A stretch of DNA of 64,000 bases from Paraescarpia echinospica. Taxonomy: Eukaryota; Annelida; Polychaeta; Sabellida; Siboglinidae. The stretch covers positions 29,210,971 to 29,274,970 of the forward strand of contig CM034532.1 of assembly GCA_020002185.1 (NCBI GenBank), written 5' to 3'. A program made the translations under genes and the position numbers. Positions within the stretch are counted from its first letter, which is position 1, and each line of letters starts with the position of its first letter. A model generated the notes under the pieces. That model did no database searches. It worked only from the letters and a program-made list of their open reading frames with translations, and was not told the origin of the DNA. Shown here piece after piece: positions 28,247-40,967 of this stretch.

Positions 28247-30854
28247 GCAGATTATGAAGAAGCTGTTTGGTGTAACATAGTTACAGGAAACTCAACGTTA
28301 ACAGTTGGGTTAGTTTATCGAAGTCCAAACATAAGCATAGAAGAGAATGAAAAAATACAAAACGCTATAAGGGAAGTAAGCAAACGGGACTATTATTATG
28401 GGGGATTTTAACCACGGGCATATAAAATGGAAATCTCTACAGAGTATGGGAGTGAGGACCACAAGTTTTTAGTTTTAGTTCAAGATACTTTCCTTTCTCA
28501 ACATGTGCTAGAACCAACCAGGTGTGAGAATGTGTTAGACATAGTTTTGTCCTCACAGAATGAATTAGTTGACAATGTCAAGATATGTGAGCCACTGGGG
28601 AGCAGCGATCACAACCAGATACATTTTACCATCAAAGTAAAATCAGAAAGGAATAGTAAAATAGAGAAATTTCCATTGTGAAGGTATGGACATGGAGGAA
28701 ACGTAGCAGCATAGACTGAATAAATATCACTGAAGAATAAGACAGCAACCGAATGCTGGAATATCTTAAATAGTGAAATTAAGTGCATAGTCGATAAATT
28801 TGTACCTTTCAAAAAACAAGGGAAACGGTCTAAAAAGAAACACTTATCGAAAGAAGCCATTAGAAAAATTAAGTATAAACAAATGATGTGGAAGTCGTAT
28901 AGATGTACTGGAAATGATGAAGACTACAACATTTATAAAGAAGCACTTAATCAAGCTACAGCTGAAATTAGAAATTCAAAGAGAAGCTATGAAAAAAAAT
29001 TAGCTAGTAATATAAAACATGACAGTAAGAGTTTTTATGCGTATATTCGAAGCAAACAGAAAGTTCAGGATAAGGTCGGTCCTCTAGAAGATAGTGCTGG
29101 AAATACAATATCAGAGGGATTCTTAATGGCAGAAGACCTGAATGAGTATTTTAGTTCAGTGTTTACCAGGGAAGATATTAGTTCACTGCCAGTACCAGAG
29201 GCTAAGTTCAAGGGGGCAGATTCAGACTATTTAGGACAGTTAGTTGTAACCTCGGAAATGGTAGCTAAGAAAATAAGGGCTATGAAGGATAATAAATCAC
29301 CTGGAGTGGACGGGATTCCGCCCAAACTACTATTGGAAATTGTAGAACAAATTAGCGTACCGCTTGCAACAGTTTTCAATTTGTCATTAGAAGAGGGAGT
29401 GGTTCCTTTAGAATGGAAAGAGGCAAACATTATACCGTTATTTAAAAAAGGTTCGAGAAACAAGTCAGAGAACTATAGACCAGTGAGTTTAACATCAGTG
29501 ATTTGCAAATTATTAGAAAGACTAATTAAAGATCACATGGTGGATTTTCTTGTTAAACATAACTTGATAAACCCATCTCAACATGGGTTTTTAAAAGCGA
29601 GGTCATGCTTAACAAATATGTTATGTTTTTTGGAAGACATCACTAGGTGGGTAGATGAGGGATCACCAGTAGATATAATCTATTTAGATTTTCAAAAAGC
29701 TTTCGACAAAGTACCACATCAAAGATTACTCCTTAAGCTAAAGGCCCATGGCATAGGAAATGGTATAATAAACTGGATAGAAAAATGGCTGAATGACAGA
29801 AGACAACGTGTAGTAGTTGATGGGGAGGCTTCAAACTGGAAATCGGTATTGAGTGGGGTACCACAGGGATCAGTACTAGGACCTATATTATTCTTAATAT
29901 ATATCAACGATTTGGACGATGATATAACAAGCAAGGTGTTAAAATTTGCGGATGATACAAAAGTGTTTAGAAGGATTAAAAGTGATGGAGACAGACAGCA
30001 TTTACAAGATGATCTTGATAGGTTGATCAAATGGTCTGAAAAGTGGCAAATGCTGTTCAATTTTGGGAAATGTAAATGCCTCCACACAGGTCATTGGAAT
30101 GAAGAGGTAAAATATAAAATGGGGGGTACTGTTCTAAGTACTACTGTAAAAGAAAAGGACTTGGGGTTAACCATTAGTGCTGATATGAAGGTTTCAGAGC
30201 AGTGCGGAATTGCAGCGTCAAAGGGAAATCAAATCCTTGGATTAATTAGGCGAAATATAGCGTATAAGAAAAAAGAATTAATAGTACCGCTGTACAAAAC
30301 AATAGTGAGGCCTCATTTAGAATATTGTATACAAGCATGGAGGCCATATCGCAAGAAGGACATAGATATGCTAGAAAGAGTACAGAGGAGAGCGACTAAA
30401 ATGATACCAAATCTGAGGGATCTTAGTTACGAAATACGCCTAAAAGAATGTGGTTTAACAACACTAGAGACCAGGAGATTGAGAGGAGATCACATAGAAG
30501 TGTTTAAAATATTGAATGGTTATGAAAATATTGATAGAAACATTTTTTTCTCAGTTAAGAAAGATAGAAGGACCAGAGGACATGAAGCTACATTAGTAAA
30601 GGAGCAGTGTAGATTAGATATAAGAAAGTTCTCATTCTCACAAAGGACTGTAAATGAATGGAACAGATTATCTCCTGATTGTGTTGGTGCTAGTAGCGTG
30701 AATATGTTTAAAAATAAAATCGACACACACCTAAAAAAGGCGGGATACATGTAGATAAAAAGTATTGGACTCTCGATAAGCCAAAAGGCTTCCTTGTCCA
30801 CCTGCCATCCAGAGTAATTTTCTGGATGGCAATCTTGTTAAATCTTGTTAAATC
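28247..30854 (+). mobile_element. CR1-like LINE, duplication A unit 1
   Basis: Begins at the gap inside the endonuclease. Endonuclease blocks GDFNHGH-type (28,400) and SDHNQIHF (28,600) are present, but the segment 28,650-28,740 is degraded by small deletions. The RT frame is intact (see 28883-30754). The 3' end carries the family hairpin (30804-30830) and two ATCTTGTTAA repeats. Confidence 0.9.
28883..30754 (+). CDS. CR1-like LINE reverse transcriptase frame (623 codons, uninterrupted)
   Basis: Covers the linker, RT and C-terminal region of the ORF2-type protein. Landmarks: KSPGVDGIPPKLL near residue 139, PLEWKEANIIPLFKKG near 174, YLDFQKAFDKV near 267, SGVPQGSVLGPILFL near 324 and the catalytic FADD near 354. 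The C-terminal part with [14 protein letters not shown] and RATKMIP is typical of the CR1 clade. The protein would copy element RNA at a nicked target site, but the upstream endonuclease in this copy is damaged, so it is probably not autonomous. The ATG used is only the first in frame, not the element's own start. Confidence 0.85.
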   Translation: MMWKSYRCTGNDEDYNIYKEALNQATAEIRNSKRSYEKKLASNIKHDSKSFYAYIRSKQKVQDKVGPLEDSAGNTISEGFLMAEDLNEYFSSVFTREDISSLPVPEAKFKGADSDYLGQLVVTSEMVAKKIRAMKDNKSPGVDGIPPKLLLEIVEQISVPLATVFNLSLEEGVVPLEWKEANIIPLFKKGSRNKSENYRPVSLTSVICKLLERLIKDHMVDFLVKHNLINPSQHGFLKARSCLTNMLCFLEDITRWVDEGSPVDIIYLDFQKAFDKVPHQRLLLKLKAHGIGNGIINWIEKWLNDRRQRVVVDGEASNWKSVLSGVPQGSVLGPILFLIYINDLDDDITSKVLKFADDTKVFRRIKSDGDRQHLQDDLDRLIKWSEKWQMLFNFGKCKCLHTGHWNEEVKYKMGGTVLSTTVKEKDLGLTISADMKVSEQCGIAASKGNQILGLIRRNIAYKKKELIVPLYKTIVRPHLEYCIQAWRPYRKKDIDMLERVQRRATKMIPNLRDLSYEIRLKECGLTTLETRRLRGDHIEVFKILNGYENIDRNIFFSVKKDRRTRGHEATLVKEQCRLDIRKFSFSQRTVNEWNRLSPDCVGASSVNMFKNKIDTHLKKAGYM

Positions 30855-31656
30855 ATCTCCATTCCCTTCACAATATCTGTCAACCTAACTATCTCCTTTT
30901 ATAGACACTCCATTGAAAGGTGAATCCTTCCTCCATGGTTTCTGCCCATGACTTCCCACAGCCGGACAATGCAAAATCTACCCAGCTGTGGCAGTGATCG
31001 GACACCAAGTGTCGCTTTGCCTTGACTTGCCTGTTGCAAGGCGCCATATCCCTATCAGAATTTATTTAATAACTTAACTAACTTAGTCTTTATAAAGACT
31101 GTTTCCTGTGTACTACAGCACACTTCATGTTACATATTTCAATTACACAGCCGACTATTTTTTCTATCACGAACGCTAACATTACCGGTAGTGACCTAAT
31201 TTAAATACAATCAATTACTTTACGTTAGGCTGCTTTATTTATTTAGGTTACGCCGCCCGACTATCGCCCTAGCTTAATTTTAACAACAATGCTACCTAAT
31301 CAAAATATCTAGCAAGTACTGGCTTACACAGATATTATCTTATGTAAGTAATTTGATGGTTGTTATTTTATCTCCTACATATTCTACCACATAATCAGGT
31401 TTGTTAAATCTTGTTTACAACTTATCGAAGGCTAAGTTACCCTATTATCACTCACAATACTAAGGTGTTCTAAAATACTTTAACTAACTAACTTTAAGCA
31501 CAACTGCTACTCAATATATGTTTACTGCAACTTTATGAATGTTATTAAGGCAAGAATAATACTTACCAATCAGTAATTCCACTTGTTTATCAACTTTTCT
31601 GCACCACCAATTTCTATGATATATCTCCGCCAAATATAGTCTCGATTAACTCACTA

Positions 31657-31819
31657 TCCACACAACTAGTGCGCAGTTACACGTTCTGCGACAACACGAC
31701 TGACACGATCACATTAATTCACTATGCACACAACTAGTGCGCAGTTACACGTTCTGTGACAGCACGACTGACACTATCACATTAACACGTTCTGTGACAG
31801 TACGACTGCCACTATCACA
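31657..31819. repeat. Minisatellite of about 68 bp (unit 1)
   Basis: Imperfect units sharing ACACAACTAGTGCGCAGTTA and CACGACTGACAC. The array recurs, slightly longer, at 35241-35470. Confidence 0.8.
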
Positions 31820-31822
31820 AAC

Positions 31823-34438
31823 ATTGCGAAGAAGCTGTTTGGTGTAACATAGTTACAGGAAACTCAACGTTAACAGTTGAGTTAGTTTATCGAAGTCCAA
31901 ACATAAGCATAGAAGAGAATGAAAAAATACAAAACGCTATAAAGGAAGTAAGCAAACGGAACTGTATTATTATGGGGGACTTTAACCATGGGCATATACA
32001 ATGGAAATCTCTACAGAGTATGGGGAGTGAGGACCACAAGTTTTTAGTTTTAGTACAAGATAGTTTCCTTTCTCAACATGTGCTAGAACCAACCAGGGGA
32101 GAGAATGTGTTAGACTTAGTTTTGTCCTCACAGAAAGAATTAGTTGACAATGTCAAGATATGTGAGCCACTGGGGAGTAGTGATCACAACCAGATACATT
32201 TTACCATCAAAGTAAAATCAGAAAGGAATAGTAAAAAGCAGTATAGGAGAAATTTCCACAAAGGAAGGTATAAGGACATGAGGAAATATTTAGCAAAGAT
32301 AGACTGGAATAACACACTGAAGAATAAGACAGCAACCGAATGCTGGAATATCTTAAATAGTGAAATTAAGTGCATAGTCGATAAATTTGTACCTTTCAAA
32401 AAACAAGGGAAACGGTCTAAAAAGAAACACTTATCGAAAGAAGCCATTAGAAAAATTAAGTATAAACAAATGATGTGGAAGTCATATAGATGTACTGGAA
32501 ATGATGAAGATTACAACATTTATAAAGAAGCACTTAATCAAGCTACAGCTGAAATTAGAAATTCAAAGAGAAGCTATGAAAAAAATTAGCTAGTAATATA
32601 AAACATGACAGTAAGAGTTTTTATGCGTATATTCGAAGCAAACAGAAAGTTCAGGATAAGGTCGGTCCTCTAGAAGATAGTGCTGGAAATACAATATCAG
32701 AGGGATTCTTAATGGCAGAAGACCTGAATGAGCATTTTAGTTCAGTGTTTACCAGGGAAGATATTAGTTCACTGCCAGTACCAGAGGCTAAGTTCAAGGG
32801 GGCAGATTCAGACTATTTAGGACAGTTAGTTGTAACCTCGGAAATGGTAGCTAAGAAAATAAGGGCTATGAAGGATAATAAATCACCTGGAGTGGACGGG
32901 ATTCCGCCCAAACTACTATTGGAAATTGTAGAACAAATTAGCGTACCGCTTGCAACAGTTTTCAATTTGTCATTAGAAGAGGGAGTGGTTCCTTTAGAAT
33001 GGAAAGAGGCAAACATTATACCGTTATTTAAAAAAGGTTCGAGAAACAAGTCAGAGAACTATAGACCAGTGAGTTTAACATCAGTGATTTGCAAATTATT
33101 AGAAAGACTAATTAAAGATCACATGGTGGATTTTCTTGTTAAACATAACTTGATAAACCCATCTCAACATGGGTTTTTAAAAGCGAGGTCATGCTTAACA
33201 AATATGTTATGTTTTTGGAAGACATCACTAGGTGGGTAGATGAGGGATCACCAGTAGATATAATCTATTTAGATTTTCAAAAAGCTTTCGACAAAGTACC
33301 ACATCAAAGATTACTCCTTAAGCTAAAGGCCCATGGCATAGGAAATGGTATAATAAACTGGATAGAAAAATGGCTGAATGACAGAAGACAACGTGTAGTA
33401 GTTGATGGGAGGCTTCAAACTGGAAATCGGTATTGAGTGGGGTACCACAGGGATCAGTACTAGGACCTATATTATTCTTAATATATATCAACGATTTGGA
33501 CGATGATATAACAAGCAAGGTGTTAAAATTTGCGGATGATACAAAAGTGTTTAGAAGGATTAAAAGTGATGGAGACAGACAGCATTTACAAGATGATCTT
33601 GATAGGTTGATCAAATGGTCTGAAAAGTGGCAAATGCTGTTCAATTTTGGGAAATGTAAATGCCTCCACACAGGTCATTGGAATGAAGAGGTAAAATATA
33701 AAATGGGGGGTACTGTTCTAAGTACTACTGTAAAAGAAAAGGACTTAGGGTTAACCATTAGTGCTGATATGAAGGTTTCAGAGCAGTGCGGAATTGCAGC
33801 GTCAAAGGGAAATCAAATCCTTGGATTAATTAGGCGAAATATAGCGCATAAGAAAAAAGAATTAATAGTACCGCTGTACAAAACAATAGTGAGGCCTCAT
33901 TTAGAATATTGTATACAAGCATGGAGGCCATATCGCAAGAAGGACATAGATATGCTAGAAAGAGTACAGAGGAGAGCGACTAAAATGATACCAAATCTGA
34001 GGGATCTTAGTCACGAAATACGCCTAAAAGAATGTGGTTTAACAACACTAGAGACCAGGAGATTGAGAGGAGATCACATAGAAGTGTTTAAAATATTGAA
34101 TGGTTATGAAAATATTGATAGAAACATTTTTTTCTCAGTTAAGAAAAATAGAAGGACCAGAGGACATGAAGCTACATTAGTAAAGGAGCAGTGTAGATTA
34201 GATATAAGAAAGTTCTCATTCTCACAAAGGACTGTAAATGAATGGAACAGATTATCTCCTGATTGTGTTGGTGCTAGTAGCGTGAATACGTTTAAAAATA
34301 AAATCGACACACACCTAAAAAAGGCGGGATACATGTAGATAAAAAGTATTGGACTCTCGATAAGCCAAAAGGCTTCCTTGTCCACCTGCCATCCAGAGTA
34401 ATTTTCTGGATGGCAATCTTGTTAAATCTTGTTAAATC
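31823..34438 (+). mobile_element. CR1-like LINE, duplication A unit 2
   Basis: Endonuclease C-terminal half is intact (31972-32589: GDFNHGHIQW, LEPTRGENVLDLVLSS, SDHNQIHF). RT continues in three frames because of single-base contractions in homopolymers: an A run near 32,585, a T run near 33,215 and a G run near 33,408. Unit 1 has the longer run at each site. FADD, the C-terminal CR1 region, hairpin 34388-34414 and the terminal repeats are present. Confidence 0.9.
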
Positions 34439-35403
34439 ATCTCCATTCCCTTCACAATATCTGTCAACCTAACTATCTCCTTTTATAGACACTCCATTGA
34501 AAGGTGAATCCTTCCTCCATGGTTTCTGCCCATGACTTCCCACAGCCGGACAATGCAAAATCTACCCAGCTGTGGCAGTGATCGGACACCAAGTGTCGCT
34601 TTGCCTTGACTTGCCTGTTGCAAGGCGCCATATCCCTATCAGAATTTATTTAATAACTTAACTAACTTAGTCTTTATAAAGACTGTTTCCTGTGTACTAC
34701 AGCACACTTCATGTTACATATTTCAATTACACAGCCGACTATTTTTTCTATCACGAACGCTAACATTACCGGTAGTGACCTAATTTAAATACAATCAATT
34801 ACTTTACGTTAGGCTGCTTTATTTATTTAGGTTACGCCGCCCGACTATCGCCCTAGCTTAATTTTAACAACAATGCTACCTAATCAAAATATCTAGCAAG
34901 TACTGGCTTACACAGATATTATCTTATGTAAGTAATTTGATGGTTGTTATTTTATCTCCTACATATTCTACCACATAATCAGGTTTGTTAAATCTTGTTT
35001 ACAACTTATCGAAGGCTAAGTTACCCTATTATCACTCACAATACTAAGGTGTTCTAAAATACTTTAACTAACTAACTTTAAGCACAACTGCTACTCAATA
35101 TATGTTTACTGCAACTTTATGAATGTTATTAAGGCAAGAATAATACTTACCAATCAGTAATTCCACTTGTTTATCAACTTTTCTGCACCACCAATTTCTA
35201 TGATATATCTCCGCCAAATATAGTCTCGATTAACTCACTATCCACACAACTAGTGCGCAGTTACACGTTCTGCGACAACACGACTGACACGATCACATTA
35301 ATTCACTATGCACACAACTAGTGCGCAGTTACACGTTCTGTGACAGCACGACTGACACTATCACATTAACACGTTCTGTGACAGTACGACTGCCACTATC
35401 ACA
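31823..35403 (+). repeat. Duplication A, unit 2
   Basis: Offset from unit 1 is about 3,572 bp at the start and 3,584 bp at the end. The flank 34439-35403 is nearly identical to 30855-31819. Unique sequence begins after 35,403. Confidence 0.9.
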
Positions 35404-35470
35404 TTAACTCACTATGCACACAACTAGTGCACAGTTACACATTCTGTGACAACACGACTGACACTATCAT
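35241..35470. repeat. Minisatellite of about 68 bp (unit 2)
   Basis: Same family as 31657-31819 with one further unit before unique sequence. Confidence 0.8.
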
Positions 35471-35474
35471 ACCA

Positions 35475-36535
35475 AGCACACTGTTCACCCCACTAGTTCG
35501 CATATACCTACACTCCCTACCTACACTCCCCAGCACAAAACCGCAGACACTACACGTACACACGCGAAAAACGGCGTTGGGAAAGACTGTTGTTATGCAC
35601 CTTTGGCAATGTAATACATTTTTTTCAATAGACATGGTTTATATCACAATAAAAACATTTCCGATTATTCCAACAAGGCGTTTGTTAGCCTGCAGTCTGA
35701 CTTCGCTTCGTGCGTGTCACGTGACCAGCGCGTCATGACTTGAGGAGAAAAGGCGACATATCAAAGACCCAGCAACGTCCATAGAACGAATTACAGTTGC
35801 CCTGGCCCAAGACGTCAGACAAAACCCTCTTTCCCAGCTTATGTCACTTGATGCTTGTCACGTGACACGTACGTACCGAAGCAAGTCTTCTAGTGGAGGC
35901 AGTGTTAAACTATTTGGGGTGAAACCCAAGTTTCTTGTGATGTAAATAAGTAATATCTAATATAGCAAACCAATAAATCGGAATTCTATACATTCGTGTA
36001 TTGTTCCTAAGATTAACAATTGTGCTCTTAAACGATAGCATGTCAAAGTAATGAGGAACTAAATGTGCGCCACTCAGCCTTCTCGTATCCGAGATCCTAA
36101 ATCCGCCACTGCACGCGAACGTACACTGGATGATCTCGACACATTAGTTTAATTCAAAACAAATGTTACTCAATTGTTTTATTTGGAAATTTTTACCCAT
36201 AGGGCATGGCAACAGACGGAGAATGCGCAGTGGGGAATACAGTAATATTATTAGTATTAGGGACCGTCCATAACGTATGTCACGCTACATTTGGACATTG
36301 TGAGACCCTACCCCGTTGTAGGGTTTCGTAACGTTGGCCTCTACACGCTAAAAGGACGTTTATTTTGAGAACAGAACGACCTCCATCCCTATGTAATATG
36401 CACGCACAGGTTGTACATTCGTCACATACATGCATTAAGTCGTAATCCATAGGTACAATAAACGTATACTTAACTAACTGTAAACAATAACACCAACAGT
36501 CCATGTTTACGTACTCTTAATACGTGTAATGATTG
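35475..36535. other. No gene recognised
   Basis: Short open frames on both strands without family signatures. Confidence 0.45.
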
Positions 36536-36539
36536 ATGG

Positions 36540-36710
36540 GAGGGGGCGGGGCGGTGGCTGCCCGGGTAGTCGCGCTGGGCTGTCGATCGGGGTTCGAGTC
36601 CACTTAGACGGGGCAAAACGCACAGTGTGCGCGTTATGCCCCAAGACCTTGCAAAACATATGTTGCTCCGATTATTTTAATAAACATTCTTTATAGAACC
36701 TAATATATAC
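36540..36710 (+). mobile_element. tRNA-derived SINE
   Basis: Has an A-box-like TGGCTGCCCGGG and a perfect B box GGTTCGAGTCC at tRNA spacing, followed by a non-tRNA body and an AT-rich tail. This is the arrangement of a tRNA-derived SINE carrying an internal Pol III promoter. The right edge is approximate. Confidence 0.55.
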
Positions 36711-36879
36711 ATATATTTAAATATAATCATTTTATGTTAAATTATATATATAAAGGATATAATAAAAATACAGGACCTAGTCAATCTAGACCTTAATCAT
36801 TTATTTATGTAATAGACCTCACCCATATTAAATAATTCTTTTTAATCGAAATAATAGACTCAAATATTGATAATAAACT

Positions 36880-37934
36880 TAACACAGATACTCATGCAGA
36901 TCAGAATGAAAACTACAATATCCTCGATGAAATTGTTACTGCAGCTATGGATAAATTTCTACCTATTAATGTAATTAAATTTAACAAATACAAACATAAG
37001 AAAACTCCTTGGATTACCAAGGGCATTATTATGTCGATAAAGTTTAGAAACAAATTATATTCGAGAATGAAACAGACTCCCGTAAATGCTGAGCATTATC
37101 ATTAACTTAAAACTGACTTGCATACTTACAATAACATTCTTAAAAGTAATATTAGATTACCTAAGCAAATGCATTATCAATCCAGATTTGAAAAGCGTAA
37201 GCATGATGTTAAAAAGACGTGGTGTATAATTAAATAAATTATTTAAAAAATTCAAAACAAAGAACAATTTCCAGATTTGTTCAAGGTCGATGAGGAAATG
37301 ATTAGCGAAAAATGCATTATTGCATACATATTTAGCACATTGTTGTACTAATGCTGGTCCTACTCTCGCCTCTAAAACAACTACAAGTGGAAGTAAATCA
37401 TACAAAGATTACCTGAAAAACCCGATATTTAACCCAGTTGACATGGAAACTGCTCTTAATATAATTGATCGTTCACCACCAAAATCAAGTTGTGGAAAAG
37501 ACGATATATCAACACAATTACTAAAATAAAAAAAATGGTATCAACAATGCAGTCACTCTAATTATTAATTAATCAATATTAACTGGTATATTTCCAGACA
37601 AATTAATAATTGCAAAAGTCTTACCCCTTAAAAAAGTGATGTTTCTGACTTTGATAATTATCGTCCTATTTCTATCCTGTCAATGATTTCAAAAAATTTT
37701 GAAAGGGTTATGTTTGATCACATCCACGATTACTTCCTTTCTAAAGCGCTAAACTACAATAGCCAATATAGGTTTAGAAAGAAACAATCTACTGAGCTTG
37801 CTACACTCGAAATTTTAGACAGAATTATACAAGAACTTGACAAATCGGTTACTCCAATAAATATATACCTTGATTTATCAAAATCAATTGACACAATTTA
37901 TCACAATATATTGGTACAGAAGTTAAATTACTTA
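36880..37934 (+). mobile_element. Jockey-like LINE, 5' part, interrupted
   Basis: Decayed plus-strand frames: HKKTPWITKGI, then a segment before RT, ENYRPIS-type remains near 37,660, RKKQSTELA (37,780) and YLDLSKSIDTIYHNIL (37,870). The reading stops at a 3-kb LINE on the opposite strand and resumes at 40,968. Many stops. Confidence 0.65.
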
Positions 37935-40900
37935 CTTACTTAATCATCTTCGTGTGGATTCACACATAAGGCCGACACCAAAGAACGCCACTGTTGTCTG
38001 TCTGGTGCCAGCTTCGTTACTTGGCCCCAGCTCCACCCGAGTGTCTTCATCTCCCGCTCCACTGATCTCCTCCATGTCTCCTTTGGTCCCCCCTATCTTT
38101 CTTGCCACCAGGGGTCCAGCGCATGGCCACTCTTGGAATGGATGTCAGCGGCATTCTGCAGACGTGTCCGATCCATCTCCATCTGCGGCGTTTAACTTCA
38201 TGTGAGATTGGCTGCATGTCTGTCCTTTCGTGGAGTTCCGTGTTAGAGATTTTATTTGGTCAGTAGATTCGTAGAATCCTCCTGAAACACTTGTTTTGAA
38301 ACACTTCCAGCATCTGGCATATGCCTTTGGTGACCTTCCATGATTCCGCCGCATATAACAGCACACTCAGGATGTTGCTCTTTAACAGACGGCTTTTGGT
38401 TCTGTTGCTTATCTTAGTTGTCTTCCAGATGTTCTTAAGTGCTGCATATGCCCCTCTTGCCTTGCTGATCTTTGCCTTGACCTCAGACTCCGAGTTTCCA
38501 TCTGTTGTCACCTTGGCCCCAAGATAGGTGAACTCGGTCACTTCTTCAATATGTCTTCCTCCAATTGTGATTGGGTCTACTGTTTGGCTGTTGTTTCGCA
38601 GCCTTTGTTTTGTTGTGTTGATATTTAGCCCTGTTTTCCCAGCATTTCTGGCAAGTTCCTCACTTTGTCTTTGGATGTCTCCGTAGCGGTGTGACAAGAG
38701 AGATATGTCATCTGCAAAGTCTAGATCACCTAGTGTATCTGTGAAGGTCCACTCGATGCCACATTTTTCTAATGTTATTTCTTTCATGACCCAGTCGATC
38801 CCAAGGCAGAAGAGGAAAGGGGATAATATGTATCCTTGTTTCACTCCGGCTTTGATTTCAAAATCTTCTGTCAGGTAATGGCCACATATGACCTTGGACT
38901 TAAAGTTGCTATAAAGCAGTTTGATTATGCTCACAATCTTTGGATGGATTCTATAATGCCGGAGTATACGCCAGAGAGAGTCTCTGTGAATACTGTCGAA
39001 AGCCTTTTCAAAATCGACAAAGTTTGCATAAACTGGAGTGTTCCATTCCTGACACTGTTCCAGGATCTGCCTTAGTGTAAAAATGTGATCACCACAAGAT
39101 CTTCCTCTCATAAATCCTGCCTGTTTTTTGCGCAACTGTGGGTCAAAGGCTGCTGAAATTCTGTCAAGGATTATCCTACTGAAAACTTTACTACTGATGG
39201 ACAAAAAAGAGTGATCCCTTTCCAGGTGATGCAATTGCTAAGGTCTCCTTTCTTAGGTAATTTAACAATCAGCCCCGTCTTCCAGTCACCAGGTATTTCT
39301 TCTGCCTCCCATATACCTTCGAAGATCTCTGTCAAGGCACCAGCGGTGACCTCTGCTCCAGCCTTCAGCATCTCTGCACTCACACCGTCTGCTCCCCGTG
39401 CTTTCCCTGACTTCATGGTCTTGATAGCTTTCCTCACTTCTTCAGCAGATGGTGGGTCTGTGTTGATCTGCAGGTCCTCTTCGCTTTCTGGAATGTCTGC
39501 TTGATTGCTTGGTGCTTCTTTGTTGGGGATGGTCTCGAAGTGTGTTTTCCATCTTTGGATCTGTTCTGCTACACCGATGACAGCATTTCCAGTTACATCT
39601 TTCACTGGGACGTCGTTAGTTTTAATATTTTTAGTCAGTGTCTTGGTTATCTTGTACAGTGCAGCCATGTTCTGTGTCTGTGCCACTGTTTCTGCTTCGT
39701 CCGCCAGATTTTTGTCTCTTGTCTGCTTTCGTCTTCTTTTTCACTTCTTTGTCCCGTTCTGAGTATCTAGTATGTAGCTGTACCTTCAGTCGTTGGGATT
39801 TGGCATCATTAAGGTTTTTTTTCTTTCATCGATTGTTGTCCATGTGTCTTATTTGATCCATTCCTCTTTCCTTTTTCTTCTGTACCCTAAAACTTTCTTG
39901 TTTGTTTCTGTCAATGCCTGATTGAAACTGTCGATGCTAAATTGTTGTTCTTCTTGGAGTATGCGAAAGCGGTTTTGCAAGTCCAGCTGGATAGCTTTCC
40001 CTGTATTAGTGTTCTTTAACTCTTTCCTGTGTCAAATCGCCGCTGTTTCTCTCCTCCTTCCTTAGCTTCAAGGACAGCGTTGCCACTACTAGCACACGAT
40101 CGCTCCCCACATCGGCGCCACGTCTGACTCTGACATCCTGGAGTGATCGTCTCCACTTCTGATTAATTACCACATGGTCGATCTAGCTGACAGTGTTGCT
40201 ATCTGGAGACCTCCAAGTGGTCTTGTGAATGGTTATGTGCTTGAATAGAGTTCCACCTATGACTAGGTTATTTGCTACACATAGATCCGAGAGTCTCTCT
40301 CCGTTGTTATTCATGCGTCCAAAGCCCTGGGTGCCCATGGCCCTTTCTCTTCCTGTGTTTTCCTCTCCAATTCTTGCGTTGAGGTCTCCCACCACCACGA
40401 GTACATCATGCCGGGTGTAGTCCTGATTTCCTCCTCCAACTGTTCATAGAACTCATCCTTGATTTCATCCTCAGCGTCCTCTGTTGGTGCATAGCATGCT
40501 ATCACGGTCAGCTTTGCAAACTTGGAGTTAAATCTTGTCCTGAGCAGTCTGTCGTTAATTGGTTTCCACTCCAGCAGAGTTTTTTCCACCTTTCTCGTTT
40601 CAATTATGGCTACCCCTCCTCGGTGTTGAATATATGTTCGCCCTGAATAAAGTATGGTGTGTCCTGAGGACAGGGTCCTCTTTCCTGAGTCTGTCCATCG
40701 CGCTTCGCTCACACGTGAAAGTTCAACATTGTAATGTTCCATCTCCCGCAGTACTTGCTGAAGCTTTCCTGCTTCATACAATGTTCTCACATTCCAGGAG
40801 CCCACTCGTATCTTGGTTTTCGGCTTGAGGAGCTCCAGTCTCGGGGTGTCAGCTTTCGATTGGGTTTGGCTGACATCCTTCATGATCCCAGCTTCCTGGG

Positions 40901-40966
40901 TAGCTTTATTCCTCGCACCATTAACGTTTTGTTCTTTGACATTGGTTTCTGTAGCGTGCAACAATT
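37935..40966 (-). mobile_element. APE-type LINE (RTE/BovB-like), nested, nearly complete but broken
   Basis: On the minus strand: endonuclease (40,964-40,180) with VGSWNVRTLYEAGKL, SEARWTDSGKR, VIACYAPTEDAEDE and GDLNARIG; a degraded linker (40,180-39,690); RT (39,686-38,260) with ADGVSAEML, FVDFEKAFDSI, GVKQGYILSPFLF and LDFADD; a C-terminal region with AESWKVTKG and, after a break, RRRWRWIGHVCRM. The 3' end is a short AAGT repeat at 37,935-37,950. At least three frameshifts. The exact clade is uncertain. Confidence 0.8.
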
Positions 40967-40967
40967 A

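Larger units (their letters stand above)
28250..31819 (+). repeat. Duplication A, unit 1
   Basis: CR1-like LINE plus about 965 bp of flank, repeated almost exactly at 31823-35403. The flank contains no gene. Its right edge ends inside a 68-bp minisatellite, where the second CR1 copy starts abruptly. Confidence 0.9.

Noticed and set aside
32184..34385. Minus-strand frames opposite the LINEs (for example 32184-32447, 33318-33671, 34104-34385)
   Set aside because: Shadows of the RT and endonuclease frames; they recur at every LINE copy and have no domain.
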